Shown here: positions 1 to 9,366 of the stretch, in pieces
How the letters are laid out: every line of letters starts with the position of its first letter
Position numbering within the stretch: position 1 is the first letter of the stretch
From: JAJYIW01 sp036787065
GTDB lineage: Bacteria > Chloroflexota > Anaerolineae > Anaerolineales > Anaerolineaceae
Assembly: GCA_036787065.1 (NCBI GenBank)
Contig: DAIQPZ010000008.1
Span: 1-35,025, forward strand
Direction: 5' to 3'
Length of the DNA: 35,025 bases
Made by a program: the position numbers and the translations under genes
The notes under the pieces: generated by a model
Database searches by the model: none
Told to the model about the DNA's origin: nothing
Seen by the model: the letters and a program-made list of their open reading frames with translations, nothing else

Positions 1-2
1 CC

Positions 3-2708
3 AAAAGCGGTGAACCCACCGCAGGCATCTATGGCTTTGCCAGCGTCCTGTTACGTATTTTCGAACAGGAACGGCCCGACTTTCTGGCGGTTGCTTTTGA
101 CACCGGAAAGACTTTCCGCCACGAATTTTATGCCGAATACAAAGGTACGCGGGCCAAGATGCCCGATGACCTGCGCGTACAGATCGAGCGCATACGCCAA
201 CTGGTCGACGCGTTTAATATCCCGCGGTTGGAAGTCGAAGGTTTCGAAGCCGACGACGTGTTGGGCACGGTCGCTCAGCAGGCGGCCCGCCAGGGCCTGG
301 GGGTTAAGATCATTACCGGAGACCGGGACTTGCTCCAGTTGGTTGACGAGCGTATTATTGTCAACCTAGCAGGCAATAAATTATCGGAGGCCAAAGATTA
401 TTTGGCCCCCGACGTAATGGCTTTCCTGGGTGTGCGCCCCGACCAGATCGTCGATTATAAGGCCCTGGTCGGAGATACTTCGGATAACATCCCGGGCGTC
501 AATGGGATTGGGGAGAAAACGGCGATCTCCCTCCTGCAAACTTACCCCACCTTGAAGGATATCTACGACCACCTGGACGCGATCCCCACCCGCGTGCGCA
601 CCAAGTTGGAAGCCGGGCGCGCTTCCGCCGAGATGAGCTGGAAGCTGGCTAAAATCATCACCAATGTGCCCATCCTCCTCGATCTGGAAAAGGCCCACAC
701 CGAAGATTTCGACCCGGCAGCGGTTGAAGCACTCTTTCGCCAACTCGAATTCCGGTCGCTGGTGGACCGGTTGATGAAATTAGCCCAATCATATCATTCC
801 TCTCCATCCGCTTCCCAGCAGCTATCTTTGTTTACCACCGGGACCCCAGTGGTGATCAGCGCTGCGCCAATCCAGGTTGAGACCCATCTCGTTGACACAC
901 CAGAGGCAATGAACGGACTCGTCAAAGTGATGCAAGACGCAGCATGGATCTCCTTTGACACAGAAACCACGTCCACGGATCCCATGCGCGCGGACCTGGT
1001 AGGCATCTCCATCGCCGTCAAAGAAGGTGAAGGTTATTACATCCCGGTGGGGCATAAGACAGCCAGCGCCGGCCAGCTCAAGATCGAAGTAGTGTTGGAG
1101 GCCTTACGCGGTCCAATGACCAACCCGGCCCAGAAAAAACTGGGACACAACTTGAAATATGACTATTTGATGCTGAGTCGTTATGGCCTGGATACAACCC
1201 CATTGGCCCTGGACACGATGATCGCCGAATGGTTGATCGACCCAGGATCGCACAACCTGGGATTGAAAAACATGGCCTGGACCCGCATGGGGATACAGAT
1301 GACGCACATCGAAGATCTGATAGGCAAGGGTAAAAACCAGATCACCATGGCCGATGTACCGGTCGAGGCCGCGGCGCGTTATGCGGCTGCTGACGCTGAA
1401 ACGACCCTGCGTTTGAAACCCGGGCTTGAAGCCGACCTGGCCAAGAACAAAGTGGCCGATCTATTGGGCAAGTTAGAAATGCCCCTCATTCCAATCCTGG
1501 CGGATATGGAACGGGCCGGCATCGCCTTGGATATCCCCTTCTTAAAAACAATGTCGGTCGAGTTGAGCCAGCGCATGCTTGAGCTTGAGAAACAGGTTTT
1601 TAACGCCGCCGGAAGTCCATTTAACCTAAATTCGACCCAACAACTGGCTAAAGTTCTTTTTAATAACCTCGGTCTGGAACCACCCGACCGGCGCAAACGC
1701 ACGGCCAGCGGTTTCTATTCCACCTCGGCAGACGTTCTGGAAGAGCTGCGCGGTCAGCACCCAATAGTTGACTGGATTCTCGAATACCGTGAGCTGGCGA
1801 AATTAAAATCCACCTACGTGGACGCTCTTCCCGAAGAAATCAACCCGTCGACAGGGCGAGTGCACACCTCATACAACCAGACCGGTTCGATCACCGGGCG
1901 CCTGGCATCCTCCGATCCCAATCTGCAAAATATTCCTACTCGTACTGAGATTGGACGCCGCGTGCGCCAGGCATTCATCACCGGCCCGCACAATGTGCTT
2001 CTTTCAGTCGATTATTCGCAGATCGAGCTGCGCATCGTGGCGCACATGGCCGGTGACGAGGCCATGTTGGCAGCCTTCCGCGCCGGTCAAGATATCCACG
2101 CGGCTACGGCGGCGGCCATTTACAATGTGCCCTTGCCAGCCGTGACCAAAGAACAACGCCGGCATGCCAAAGCCATAAATTTCGGTTTGATTTACGGAAT
2201 GAGTGCATTCGGCTTGAGCCGCACCACCGATCTCACGCTGGGTGAGTCGGAAGATTTCGTTTTAGCGTATTTCGCTCAATTCCCTGGCGTAAAAAAATAC
2301 CTGGATGGCATCCGCAGGCTGGCAGCGGACCAGGGTTACGTCGAAACCTTACTCGGTCGCCGGCGCTATTTCCCAGGTCTGAAGACCCAGACCAACCAAA
2401 ATGTTCGTAATCGCGAAGAACGTGAAGCCATCAATGCCCCCGTACAGGGAACCGCGGCAGATATCATGAAATTGGCCATGCTGCAGGTCCCAGAGGCATT
2501 AACCCATGCCGGGCTGCGCGGGCTGCTTCTTTTACAAGTTCACGACGAATTGGTGTTAGAATGTCCTCGCAGTGAACTGATCCAGACTGCCGGGTTAGTC
2601 CAACAAGTGATGGAAGGGGCTTACCAACTTTCAATTCCACTGATCACGGAAGCCCGTTGGGGGAAAAATTGGGGTCAGATGAGCCCATTGGATTCTTTCA
2701 GCGCCTGA
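3..2708 (+). CDS. polA: DNA polymerase I, 5'-truncated by the window edge
   Basis: Replication and repair polymerase that removes primers and fills gaps. The reading frame is open from base 3, upstream of the first ATG at 159, and already encodes family sequence there (AIYGF-like GIYGFASVL, AVAFDTGKTFRHE, YKGTRAKMPDD), so the true start lies left of the window. Domains in order: 5'-3' exonuclease with ITGDRDLLQLV and the H3TH segment GDTSDNIPGVNGIGEKTA; a 3'-5' exonuclease that keeps its acidic residues (FDTETT, HNLKYDYLML, YAAADAETT), so proofreading is probably active; and a polymerase domain with motif A DYSQIELR, motif B RRHAKAINFGLIYG and motif C QVHDELVLE. The Phe in INFGLIYG corresponds to E. 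coli Phe762, which favours discrimination against dideoxynucleotides. About 900 residues are visible against 928 in E. coli, so only a short N-terminus is missing. A TPR gene follows 30 bases downstream. Confidence 0.98.
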   Translation, partial: KSGEPTAGIYGFASVLLRIFEQERPDFLAVAFDTGKTFRHEFYAEYKGTRAKMPDDLRVQIERIRQLVDAFNIPRLEVEGFEADDVLGTVAQQAARQGLGVKIITGDRDLLQLVDERIIVNLAGNKLSEAKDYLAPDVMAFLGVRPDQIVDYKALVGDTSDNIPGVNGIGEKTAISLLQTYPTLKDIYDHLDAIPTRVRTKLEAGRASAEMSWKLAKIITNVPILLDLEKAHTEDFDPAAVEALFRQLEFRSLVDRLMKLAQSYHSSPSASQQLSLFTTGTPVVISAAPIQVETHLVDTPEAMNGLVKVMQDAAWISFDTETTSTDPMRADLVGISIAVKEGEGYYIPVGHKTASAGQLKIEVVLEALRGPMTNPAQKKLGHNLKYDYLMLSRYGLDTTPLALDTMIAEWLIDPGSHNLGLKNMAWTRMGIQMTHIEDLIGKGKNQITMADVPVEAAARYAAADAETTLRLKPGLEADLAKNKVADLLGKLEMPLIPILADMERAGIALDIPFLKTMSVELSQRMLELEKQVFNAAGSPFNLNSTQQLAKVLFNNLGLEPPDRRKRTASGFYSTSADVLEELRGQHPIVDWILEYRELAKLKSTYVDALPEEINPSTGRVHTSYNQTGSITGRLASSDPNLQNIPTRTEIGRRVRQAFITGPHNVLLSVDYSQIELRIVAHMAGDEAMLAAFRAGQDIHAATAAAIYNVPLPAVTKEQRRHAKAINFGLIYGMSAFGLSRTTDLTLGESEDFVLAYFAQFPGVKKYLDGIRRLAADQGYVETLLGRRRYFPGLKTQTNQNVRNREEREAINAPVQGTAADIMKLAMLQVPEALTHAGLRGLLLLQVHDELVLECPRSELIQTAGLVQQVMEGAYQLSIPLITEARWGKNWGQMSPLDSFSA

Positions 2709-2738
2709 TGCGATTAAGTCTTAGAGTTGAGGAAAAAT

Positions 2739-5060
2739 ATGACTGGAAATCAGGAATTATTCCAAAAAACTATGAACCTGGGGCATTCTGCGGCCTGGGA
2801 CCGCCAGTGGGGTCAAGCCACCTCTTTTTACCGGAGTGCTCTGGAAGAATTTCCCGACAATCCTAAGGCTCTGACCAGTCTGGGGCTGGCGTTATGTGAG
2901 CAGCAGCAGTACGAAGAAGCGCTCATCTCTTACCGGCGTGCGGCAGTGGTTAACTCAGGCGACCCACTCCCAGTTGAAAAAGTTTCCTTAATTTGTGAAG
3001 AATTGGGGAAACACAACGACGCCACCCGGGCGGCACTGCAAGCGGCAGACCTGTATATTAAAAATCGTGAAGTCGACAAAGCTTTGGAAAATTGGGTGCG
3101 GGTAACCCGTTTCAACCCGGAGCATCTTACCGCCCACTCACGTCTGGCCATGACGTATGAACGCTTAGGGCGTAAAGCGGATGCCGTGACCGAATATCTG
3201 GCGGTTGCCTCACTGGTCCAACGCGCTGGCGATCCGATTAAAGCGGCCCAAGCGGTGAACTACGCCCTGCAGATTTTACCGGGCAACGATGAAGCCCGCC
3301 AGATGCTTAGCATGATCAAAGCCAACCAGCCATTGCCCAAGCCAAGCCGACCGGCCGGCACAACCGGAGCGTTATCCCTCAACCGTGCACGTAAAATGGA
3401 GTCCGAAGAATCGGGCGCGCAAGGAGCGAGCAGCCTGGATCCTGTATCCGAAGCGCGGCAGAAAGCCCTGGTCGTGTTGGCGGGTTTTTTATTTGAACCG
3501 GATGACGAAGGTGTTGAGGAACCGCCTGTCCGCCGTGGATTGAGCTCAATTACCAATGGAACCAACCTGAGCGCACCCAAAGTGGTCGAGCGCACCCGCG
3601 CCCTGCTCCATTTAACCCAAGCAGTCGATGCTCAAACCCAAGGTAAAAACAATGAAGCCGCCAGCGAGCTGCAAAAAGCTATTGAAACCGGCTTAAGCCA
3701 TCCGGCCGCATGTTTCGACCTCGGTCTTTTACTTTTTAACATATCGCAATGGGATAACGCCGTTGCCAACCTGAGGATCGCTGTCAAACAGGCGGATTAC
3801 ACGTTGGCATCCCGCTTGCTCATGGGCGGTGCTCTCCGGCAATCCGGACGGCTGGCCGAAGCGGCAATTGAATATCTGGAAGCGCTTAAGGTGGCCGATT
3901 CCATGACCGTGCCAGCCGACCAGGCCGATGAAGTGCGCCAACTTTACGAACCGCTGATCGACAATCAAGCCCGCCAGCGTGACGAAAAAGCCATGGCCGA
4001 TTTGTGCGATAACATCGAAGCCCAACTGATGACCCCCGACTGGCGCCAAAGCCTGGAACGCGCCCGCCAGCAGCTTGCCCAACATTCAGAAGGCAACCTA
4101 CCCCTCGCAGAAATCCTCCTGCATCGGAACAGCAGCCAGGTGGTAGAATCGCTGATCTCAATTCGTAAGATGGTCCAGAATAACCAGCCGCGGTCGGCTA
4201 TGGAAGAAGCGTTCTACGCCCTCCAGTTTGCCTCGACTTACCTACCCCTTCACATCCAGATCGGCGAGCTTTTGCTGCAAGACGAACATGTCCGCGAGGC
4301 GATTGAAAAATTCCAGATTGTTGCCCAGGCGTATAACATTCGGGGCGAGACGCTGCAAGCAGCCAAATTGCTGCGACGTATTATTCAGCTCAATCCGCGC
4401 GACCTGTCGGTGCGCAGCCAATTAATTGAACAATTAGTTGCCCAGGGTGAGATCGAAGAGGCCATCCGCGAATATATGGACCTGGCCGATATTTATTACC
4501 GGCTGGCCGAGTTAGATCTGGCACGCAAAACCTATCTGTCCACATTAAAGATCGCCCAACAGTCCACCACCAACCGGTCCTGGAGTGTGCAGATCTTATA
4601 CCGCCTGGCAGATATTGATATGCAACGGTTGGAATGGCGCCAGGCACTGCGCGTGTTTGAACAGATCCGCACGTTAAAACCGGATGACGTTAAAGCCAGG
4701 ATTAACCTGGTGGATATTAATATGCGCATGGGCCAGGAAAGCGCCGCGCTAAATGAGGTGGATAGCTATTTGAATTACCTGGATAACATGCGCCAATCGA
4801 GCCAGGGGATTGAGTTCCTCAAAGGATTGGTTCTCGACCATCCCGATAAGGTCGAGTTGCACAAATGCCTGGCAGACGTCTATTACCGCGCCGATCAAAA
4901 AGCTGAGGCCATTGCTGAATTGGATACAATTGGGGATATGTTAGTCAGTGCCGGGAACCGGGCGGGCGCCATCCAGATCATTCAAAAGATCATTAGCCTG
5001 GACCCACCGAACGCCCCTAAGTACCAACGTTTGCTCGAACAGCTTCAAGACAAAGCCTGA
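2739..5060 (+). CDS. large tetratricopeptide-repeat protein
   Basis: Predicted 773-residue helical-repeat scaffold with no catalytic domain that I recognise. TPR-like helix pairs occupy the first ~190 residues (for example YRSALEEFPDNPKALTSLGLAL and ALENWVRVTRFNPEHLTAHSRLAM). A less ordered, charged linker of about 80 residues follows, then a second long TPR array running to the C-terminus (LLRRIIQLNPRDLSVRSQL, ALRVFEQIRTLKPDDVKARINL). No signal peptide or membrane segment is visible, so it is probably cytoplasmic. I chose the ATG at 2739, which has GAGG 6 bases upstream; the in-frame TTG at 2727 lacks such a site. The gene sits 30 bases after polA on the same strand and may be co-transcribed. 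It converges on the next gene with a 17-base gap. Function unknown; TPR arrays usually mediate protein-protein contacts. Confidence 0.9.
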   Translation: MTGNQELFQKTMNLGHSAAWDRQWGQATSFYRSALEEFPDNPKALTSLGLALCEQQQYEEALISYRRAAVVNSGDPLPVEKVSLICEELGKHNDATRAALQAADLYIKNREVDKALENWVRVTRFNPEHLTAHSRLAMTYERLGRKADAVTEYLAVASLVQRAGDPIKAAQAVNYALQILPGNDEARQMLSMIKANQPLPKPSRPAGTTGALSLNRARKMESEESGAQGASSLDPVSEARQKALVVLAGFLFEPDDEGVEEPPVRRGLSSITNGTNLSAPKVVERTRALLHLTQAVDAQTQGKNNEAASELQKAIETGLSHPAACFDLGLLLFNISQWDNAVANLRIAVKQADYTLASRLLMGGALRQSGRLAEAAIEYLEALKVADSMTVPADQADEVRQLYEPLIDNQARQRDEKAMADLCDNIEAQLMTPDWRQSLERARQQLAQHSEGNLPLAEILLHRNSSQVVESLISIRKMVQNNQPRSAMEEAFYALQFASTYLPLHIQIGELLLQDEHVREAIEKFQIVAQAYNIRGETLQAAKLLRRIIQLNPRDLSVRSQLIEQLVAQGEIEEAIREYMDLADIYYRLAELDLARKTYLSTLKIAQQSTTNRSWSVQILYRLADIDMQRLEWRQALRVFEQIRTLKPDDVKARINLVDINMRMGQESAALNEVDSYLNYLDNMRQSSQGIEFLKGLVLDHPDKVELHKCLADVYYRADQKAEAIAELDTIGDMLVSAGNRAGAIQIIQKIISLDPPNAPKYQRLLEQLQDKA

Positions 5061-5077
5061 GGTTCGCGCTTCCGCGT

Positions 5078-6046
5078 CTACCACCAGATCCGATACCAGG
5101 CCGATGTGCTGGCAATAAAACTGCTATAGGTTACTTCGACCTTAATTTGGACGATCTGATTGGCAGATTGCTGGCCAACGGGGAGCTGTACCTGCGAGAT
5201 ACCGTTCTCATCACTGGGCGGGAGAATAAATCGCTGTTCATCGCCAGACGGAAGCTTGATTTTTGCCAATGCTAAGGCGCCGCTGATTGGCTGGTACGAC
5301 TGATCCTGTACGACGACATACAGGGTTTGTGTACTGTTGGTTTTTACCACCGCTGTACTGACAAAAGCGTGAGCCTGCAGCTTTACAATTTCAACTGACC
5401 CTATGAATTCAGCCTGGTTGGGTTCTAATAATTTGCGGTTGCGTCCAGATTGGTCGAATTGGATCCGTCCGATATCTGCCAGCTTGACCCAATGATCAGG
5501 CGACATTTCTGGGTGCCACTCAAAGCGCGCCCGTTCAAAGTACTGTACGTACAGGTCGCCCTCTATCACATAGTCCGAAATCGGACTGCCGAATAACGCC
5601 AACCCGCCATGGGTATCAAAGAATGCTAAAAAGGCATAGCAGACGTTAAATCGGCCGTCAGTAGAAGAAAAGGCCCGACAAGCTGGCGTATTGGTCGGCA
5701 TTAGCACCGGCTGAACCCGGGCTTTTTGGTAAACCAGTGAGCCTACAAGGCTCAACTTAACCCGCTGACCTGCAGGCGCATCCTCATGCAGTTCAAAACG
5801 TGCCTTCTGAAAATATTGCATTTTTAAATAGGATGTGGGATCGACAAACTCGTCCGTGATGGGTCCACCAAACACGAGTAATGGGTCGGGCACGCTCTGG
5901 TAATAAGCTAAGAACTCCCCAATAACGAAATGTTTTGTTTCAGGAAATTCCCGGCTTGTTTGTTGTTGAGCGATTGCAGGAAAATAAATGCCTGCTACTA
6001 ACCCCGCCACGATTAGCAATGTAAAACTTCGACGCAACCAGGCCAT
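5078..6046 (-). CDS. secreted protein with two FG-PI/QYF-ARFE repeats
   Basis: Predicted 322-residue exported protein of unknown function. The N-terminus has a Sec-type signal (two Arg, then LLIVAGLVAGIYF, then AIAQQQ). Two tandem units follow, near residues 45-90 and 130-185. Each has the pattern FG-x-PI-[ST]-D, then QYF-[QE]-[KR]-ARFE-x-H (LVFGGPITDEF...MQYFQKARFELH and LALFGSPISDYV...VQYFERARFEWH). I know this pattern as recurrent in uncharacterised exported proteins of Chloroflexota. The C-terminal third looks like a beta-rich Ig-like or carboxypeptidase-regulatory type domain, which is inference. The ATG lacks a Shine-Dalgarno sequence, but a perfect TATAAT lies exactly 6 bases before it, suggesting a leaderless transcript. 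dnaA lies upstream on the same strand... in window order its 3' end follows at 6098 and it reads toward this gene. Confidence 0.8.
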   Translation of the reverse strand: MAWLRRSFTLLIVAGLVAGIYFPAIAQQQTSREFPETKHFVIGEFLAYYQSVPDPLLVFGGPITDEFVDPTSYLKMQYFQKARFELHEDAPAGQRVKLSLVGSLVYQKARVQPVLMPTNTPACRAFSSTDGRFNVCYAFLAFFDTHGGLALFGSPISDYVIEGDLYVQYFERARFEWHPEMSPDHWVKLADIGRIQFDQSGRNRKLLEPNQAEFIGSVEIVKLQAHAFVSTAVVKTNSTQTLYVVVQDQSYQPISGALALAKIKLPSGDEQRFILPPSDENGISQVQLPVGQQSANQIVQIKVEVTYSSFIASTSAWYRIWW

Positions 6047-6052
6047 ATTAAA

Positions 6053-6058
6053 ATTATA
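6053..6058 (-). promoter_or_regulatory. -10 hexamer TATAAT, 6 nt before a start codon
   Basis: A perfect minus-strand TATAAT ends 6 bases before the ATG of the secreted repeat protein (ATG at 6046-6044, intervening TTTAAT). A transcript initiated at the usual distance would begin at or next to the A of the ATG, giving a leaderless mRNA. No convincing -35 box is visible 16-18 bases upstream. Confidence 0.5.
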
Positions 6059-6097
6059 CTAATAATTTTCATTGAATCGGTAGATCGGTACATCTGC

Positions 6098-7444
6098 CTA
6101 TGCGGGTAAATGGTTCTTGCCATAGAGCGATTCGCGGATTTGAATCACCTGCCGGCGCAGGCGATCATCTCGCTCGAGCATATCCGCTACCTTTTCACAA
6201 GCATACATCACCGTGGTATGATCGCGTCCACCCAAAACCTCACCAATTTGTGGTAATGAAACATTGCCTTCTTCTCTGAGCAGGTACATGGCCACCTGGC
6301 GGGGTAATGCCACTTCGCGGGTGCGGCTGCGCCCTAACAAAGCCTCCGCGCTGATGCCAAATGCACTGGCAACGATGCCGACCACCCGGTCCGGATCGAG
6401 CAGGTTACGCTGGGGCAAGAGATCGGCCAGAGATGAACTAACCAGTTGTGTCGTCAGTGGCAAACCACTTAGATCCGAGAAAGCCAGCACGCGCGTCAGC
6501 GCACCTTCCAATTCACGGATATTGGACTGCACCATGCGGGCAATCGTTTCAAGGATATCGCCAGAGACTTGTTTGCCTGTACGGGCGGCTTTAGAGCGTA
6601 AGATAGCAATGCGGGTTTCAAGGTCAGGCGGTTGGATATCAGCAGTCAGCCCCCACAGAAAACGTGAACGATAGCGTTCTTCGAGGGTGACCAGCGCTTT
6701 TGGCGGGCGGTCTGACGTCATTACAATTTGCTTATCCTGACCGTGCAGGGTATTGAACGTGTGGAAAAACTCTTCCTGGGTCGATTCTTTTCCGGCAATA
6801 AATTGGATATCATCAATTAATAAAACATCGACCTGGCGATATTTTACCCGGAAGGCCGGCGTGGTATGTTTAAAGATGGCAGTGATGATTTCATTGGTAA
6901 ATTCCTCTGATGAAACATACAATACGCGCAACCCCTTACGCTGGACGACATTTCCGATGGCATGTAGCAAATGCGTCTTTCCAAGCCCCACCCCACCATA
7001 CAGAAAAAGTGGATTGTACGCACGGGCCGGGTTTTCCGCAACAGCCATACAGGCGGCATGCGCCAAACGATTGCTGGCGCCCACCACAAAACTCTCAAAA
7101 GTATAGCGGTTATTAATTTTAGAACCAAAGGAGGAGACTTCAGCTTCGTTTTCTGCGGCACTTTCTACATCTTGTTCAGGCTCATCAACCGCAATCTCGG
7201 CCTGGTTAACTGAAAAATTAACCACCACCGACCGGTCAACCATACCTGCCAGCATCCGCGTGACTGTGCTGGTTAGCCGGCTTTCCAACCAATCGCGTGC
7301 ATAAGCGTTCTGAACCCCAATTGTAAATATGCCATCTTCATAAGCAATTAGGGTCGCGCTGCGCACCCAGGTATCAAAAGAGGCTTTTGACATTTCCATC
7401 TGTAGTTGGCCTAACGTGGCCTGCCAAGCTTGGTCTGCGTTCAT
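6098..7444 (-). CDS. dnaA: chromosomal replication initiator DnaA
   Basis: AAA+ ATPase that binds DnaA boxes and opens the replication origin. Its 448 residues are normal for the family. Domain I covers residues 1-80, with the typical N-terminus WQATLGQLQMEMSKASFDTWV. A short acidic linker (about 85-105) is domain II. The AAA+ core starts near YTFESFVVGASNRLAHAA and has Walker A GGVGLGKTH at about 150-158 and Walker B VLLIDDIQF. The C-terminal domain IV carries the DnaA signature GGRDHTTVMYACEKV. The ATG at 7444 is preceded by GAGAGGA about 10 bases upstream. It stands alone next to an AT-rich 487-base gap; dnaN and recF are not adjacent, so the classical dnaA-dnaN order is absent. Confidence 0.98.
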   Translation of the reverse strand: MNADQAWQATLGQLQMEMSKASFDTWVRSATLIAYEDGIFTIGVQNAYARDWLESRLTSTVTRMLAGMVDRSVVVNFSVNQAEIAVDEPEQDVESAAENEAEVSSFGSKINNRYTFESFVVGASNRLAHAACMAVAENPARAYNPLFLYGGVGLGKTHLLHAIGNVVQRKGLRVLYVSSEEFTNEIITAIFKHTTPAFRVKYRQVDVLLIDDIQFIAGKESTQEEFFHTFNTLHGQDKQIVMTSDRPPKALVTLEERYRSRFLWGLTADIQPPDLETRIAILRSKAARTGKQVSGDILETIARMVQSNIRELEGALTRVLAFSDLSGLPLTTQLVSSSLADLLPQRNLLDPDRVVGIVASAFGISAEALLGRSRTREVALPRQVAMYLLREEGNVSLPQIGEVLGGRDHTTVMYACEKVADMLERDDRLRRQVIQIRESLYGKNHLPA

Positions 7445-7931
7445 CGGTTCAAAATCCTCTCAATGCGGAAAAATCGACCGGCCCTACGCTGGTCCCACAT
7501 AAGCAAGAGATTAATGATTACCGCAACAATAATTATGCGGCAAGCATATTTTTTTATTTATCCCAAACTTTGATTGATGTTGGGGAAAGAGCCCCGTCCA
7601 CAAGCGATAGGAACATTCTAACTGAATTACTCATTAGAAACAAGGCGTATACCCTACGCTTCCCTAAAAATAAGCCATATTTTAAGATTTCTAATGTTAA
7701 AGAAATTCAATAAAAAAAATGAATCCTGGCAATTCTTTTCCCAGTTCAGGACCCCCAAGACTGGGTCTGCAATCCTTATACCACTACCATATATTGGGGT
7801 ATATCTTGTGTTTTTCTTAATTTTCGGTACAGGTGGTTTTCTTTGCCGTGGAATCTTAAACCGGTTAAATCGGGATATATCCTATGTTATGATCCAGGAA
7901 TTGGAATCTCATTAAAAAAGCCTGTGAGAAA
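7445..7931. other. AT-rich intergenic region upstream of dnaA, possible origin
   Basis: No gene can be supported in these 487 bases. By my count 7501-7920 is about 64% A+T, well above the flanking genes. It must contain the dnaA promoter (minus strand) and the 3' end of the FAD oxidoreductase transcript. Visible structure: T and A tracts at 7549-7560 and 7711-7719; a 9-base direct repeat CCCTACGCT at 7482-7490 and 7652-7660; and an imperfect inverted repeat TATACC...GGTATA around 7777-7804. Only poor DnaA-box matches were found, such as TTATCCCAA at 7557-7565 and CCGTCCACA near 7595. Short ORFs here (for example 7387-7713) have no family resemblance or ribosome-binding site. An origin role is inference from position and base composition only. 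Confidence 0.35.
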
Positions 7932-9239
7932 TCATTCAAGCATCATGCGCGCGGCTCGACGGGCGATTTCCACGGCGAAATTGGTGCCGCGGTCCCAGGG
8001 ATACACCTGGCTCATGCTGGCAAAATAAAGCCCATTCATAGGGGTGCGAATCTCGGGGATGTTGCGCGAATGGTTAATCAGCGGGATGGGTTGAGCATAA
8101 GTCGTCCGGTTGAGCCAACTGGCACGCACCCAATCGATCTGGAACTTGGGATTGAAGAAAGACAGTTTGGGCAGGAATTTCGCCAGAATCTCCTCTTTGC
8201 TCAGGCGAAAATTCTCGTGATCGGTATTTAAGTAATCACCGATGTAAACAATGTGGTCGCCCCCAAAATGATCAGGTGAGACGTAATTCGTATGTTCTAC
8301 CAGTGACAAGAAAGGAAATCCCGCCGACTTGGGAACATTAAACCAGTAATAACCCTCTTCCGAAAGCTGGTGTTTTAACGCCAGGATGATGACCACCGCG
8401 CCCATATTTTTCAGGTTGAGCAGTCCTTGGAGATAAGTAGACGGCAGTTCGGGGGCAAGTTTTGCCATCAGCCCAGGCGATACTGTGGAGAGACACTGGT
8501 CAAAATGGCGCGCCTCCTGCCCCGCAGGCTGGATCGACAGGCCAGAAGGCCCTTCCTGGGCAATGTGGGCGACACGGGTGGATAACTGGATCGTCACCCC
8601 CATCTGGCGCAAGCGTTCCACCAGAGAATCCGAAAAGGCCTGGAAGCCCCCCTGAAAGGTCCCCAGGCGGGTGGTGCGAGAATGCAGGCGCGCCCACAAC
8701 CAGGCCATATTCACTTCCCGGGCATATCGCTCACTAAATTTTCCCAGCAGCATCGGCTCCCACATGGCTTCATACACACGGTTGCCGGTCCACTTGCGCA
8801 TCCAGGCCTCCGCCGTTTGCCCCTCTAACCCCTTCCAATTGCCCGACAGTCGCAGATAAACCCCAACCAGGCCAAAACGCGCTGTATCGATCAGGGGAAA
8901 ATGGCGTAGTAAGAATAAAGGAATGTTGGAAAACATCGAATCGAACGGGAAAAAGCGACCCTGATGGTATATCACGGTGATGGGGCGTGGGAAAATGACC
9001 CGGTCTCGCCAACCCAATTCATCGATCAGACCCAACATATGCTGGTCAGATGCGAACCAATGATGGTAAAAACGCTCGACCGACCAATCCCAATGAGGTT
9101 CCTTAAATCCGGCTGCCAGGCCACCCACACCGTCGCTGCTTTCGTAGATCGTCACATGCTGTCCGGCGCGCGCAAAATCATAAGCCGCCGCCATTCCCCC
9201 AATGCCAGCCCCAATCACTGCAATGTTCTTTTCTGCCAT
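7932..9239 (-). CDS. FAD/NAD(P)-binding oxidoreductase (amine-oxidase / HemY-like fold)
   Basis: Predicted 435-residue flavoprotein of the protoporphyrinogen-oxidase/phytoene-desaturase-like superfamily; substrate unknown. The N-terminus is a dinucleotide-binding Rossmann motif, VIGAGIGGMAAAYDFARAG (Gly 10, 12, 15), with the ribose-binding acidic residue near 33 (TIYESSDGVGGLA). The C-terminus has the second FAD-contact region typical of the family (GLYFASMSQVYPWDRGTNFAVE). I start it at the ATG at 9239 (MAEKNIAVIGAG). The frame is open 29 codons further upstream, but that extension runs through a perfect palindromic repeat and carries no conserved sequence. The gene lies 3' of the MprF-type membrane protein on the same strand, with the 112-bp palindromic element filling the gap, so the pair may be co-transcribed and act on lipids or isoprenoids. 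That role is inference. Confidence 0.85.
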   Translation of the reverse strand: MAEKNIAVIGAGIGGMAAAYDFARAGQHVTIYESSDGVGGLAAGFKEPHWDWSVERFYHHWFASDQHMLGLIDELGWRDRVIFPRPITVIYHQGRFFPFDSMFSNIPLFLLRHFPLIDTARFGLVGVYLRLSGNWKGLEGQTAEAWMRKWTGNRVYEAMWEPMLLGKFSERYAREVNMAWLWARLHSRTTRLGTFQGGFQAFSDSLVERLRQMGVTIQLSTRVAHIAQEGPSGLSIQPAGQEARHFDQCLSTVSPGLMAKLAPELPSTYLQGLLNLKNMGAVVIILALKHQLSEEGYYWFNVPKSAGFPFLSLVEHTNYVSPDHFGGDHIVYIGDYLNTDHENFRLSKEEILAKFLPKLSFFNPKFQIDWVRASWLNRTTYAQPIPLINHSRNIPEIRTPMNGLYFASMSQVYPWDRGTNFAVEIARRAARMMLE

Positions 9240-9254
9240 ATTCAACTCGCTTTG

Positions 9255-9366
9255 TGACTGCTCAGCCGTATGAAGAAAGGCGCCGAATTTGAGGTGTTTT
9301 GCGCTTACCAGGTAAGCGCAAAACACCTCAAATTCGGATCTTTTCCAAAGGGCTGTGAGTAGTCAG
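9255..9366. repeat. palindromic dispersed element, copy A
   Basis: The core at 9283-9337 is a perfect 27-bp inverted repeat with a 1-base spacer: left arm 9283-9309 starts CCGAATTTGAGGTGTTTTGC, right arm 9311-9337. The 28-base left flank (9255-9282, ACTGCTCAGC...GAAGAAAG) matches copy C without gaps at 21 of 28 positions. The 29-base right flank ends GAGTAGTCAG, corresponding to GAGCAGTTAT in copy C. The element fills the gap between the MprF-type gene and the FAD oxidoreductase and covers the stop codon of the former. T-rich sequence follows the stem on both strands, so it could also terminate transcription. Confidence 0.85.

Noticed and set aside
7387..7915. Short plus-strand ORFs in the dnaA upstream gap
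   Set aside because: AT-rich, no ribosome-binding sites and no family resemblance; one overlaps the dnaA start in antisense.
7445..7931. DnaA-box cluster proving an origin
   Set aside because: Best matches have two or more mismatches to TTATNCACA and are not clustered.
9240..9326. 29-codon N-terminal extension of the FAD oxidoreductase
   Set aside because: It is translated palindromic element sequence; the family N-terminus starts at the ATG at 9239.
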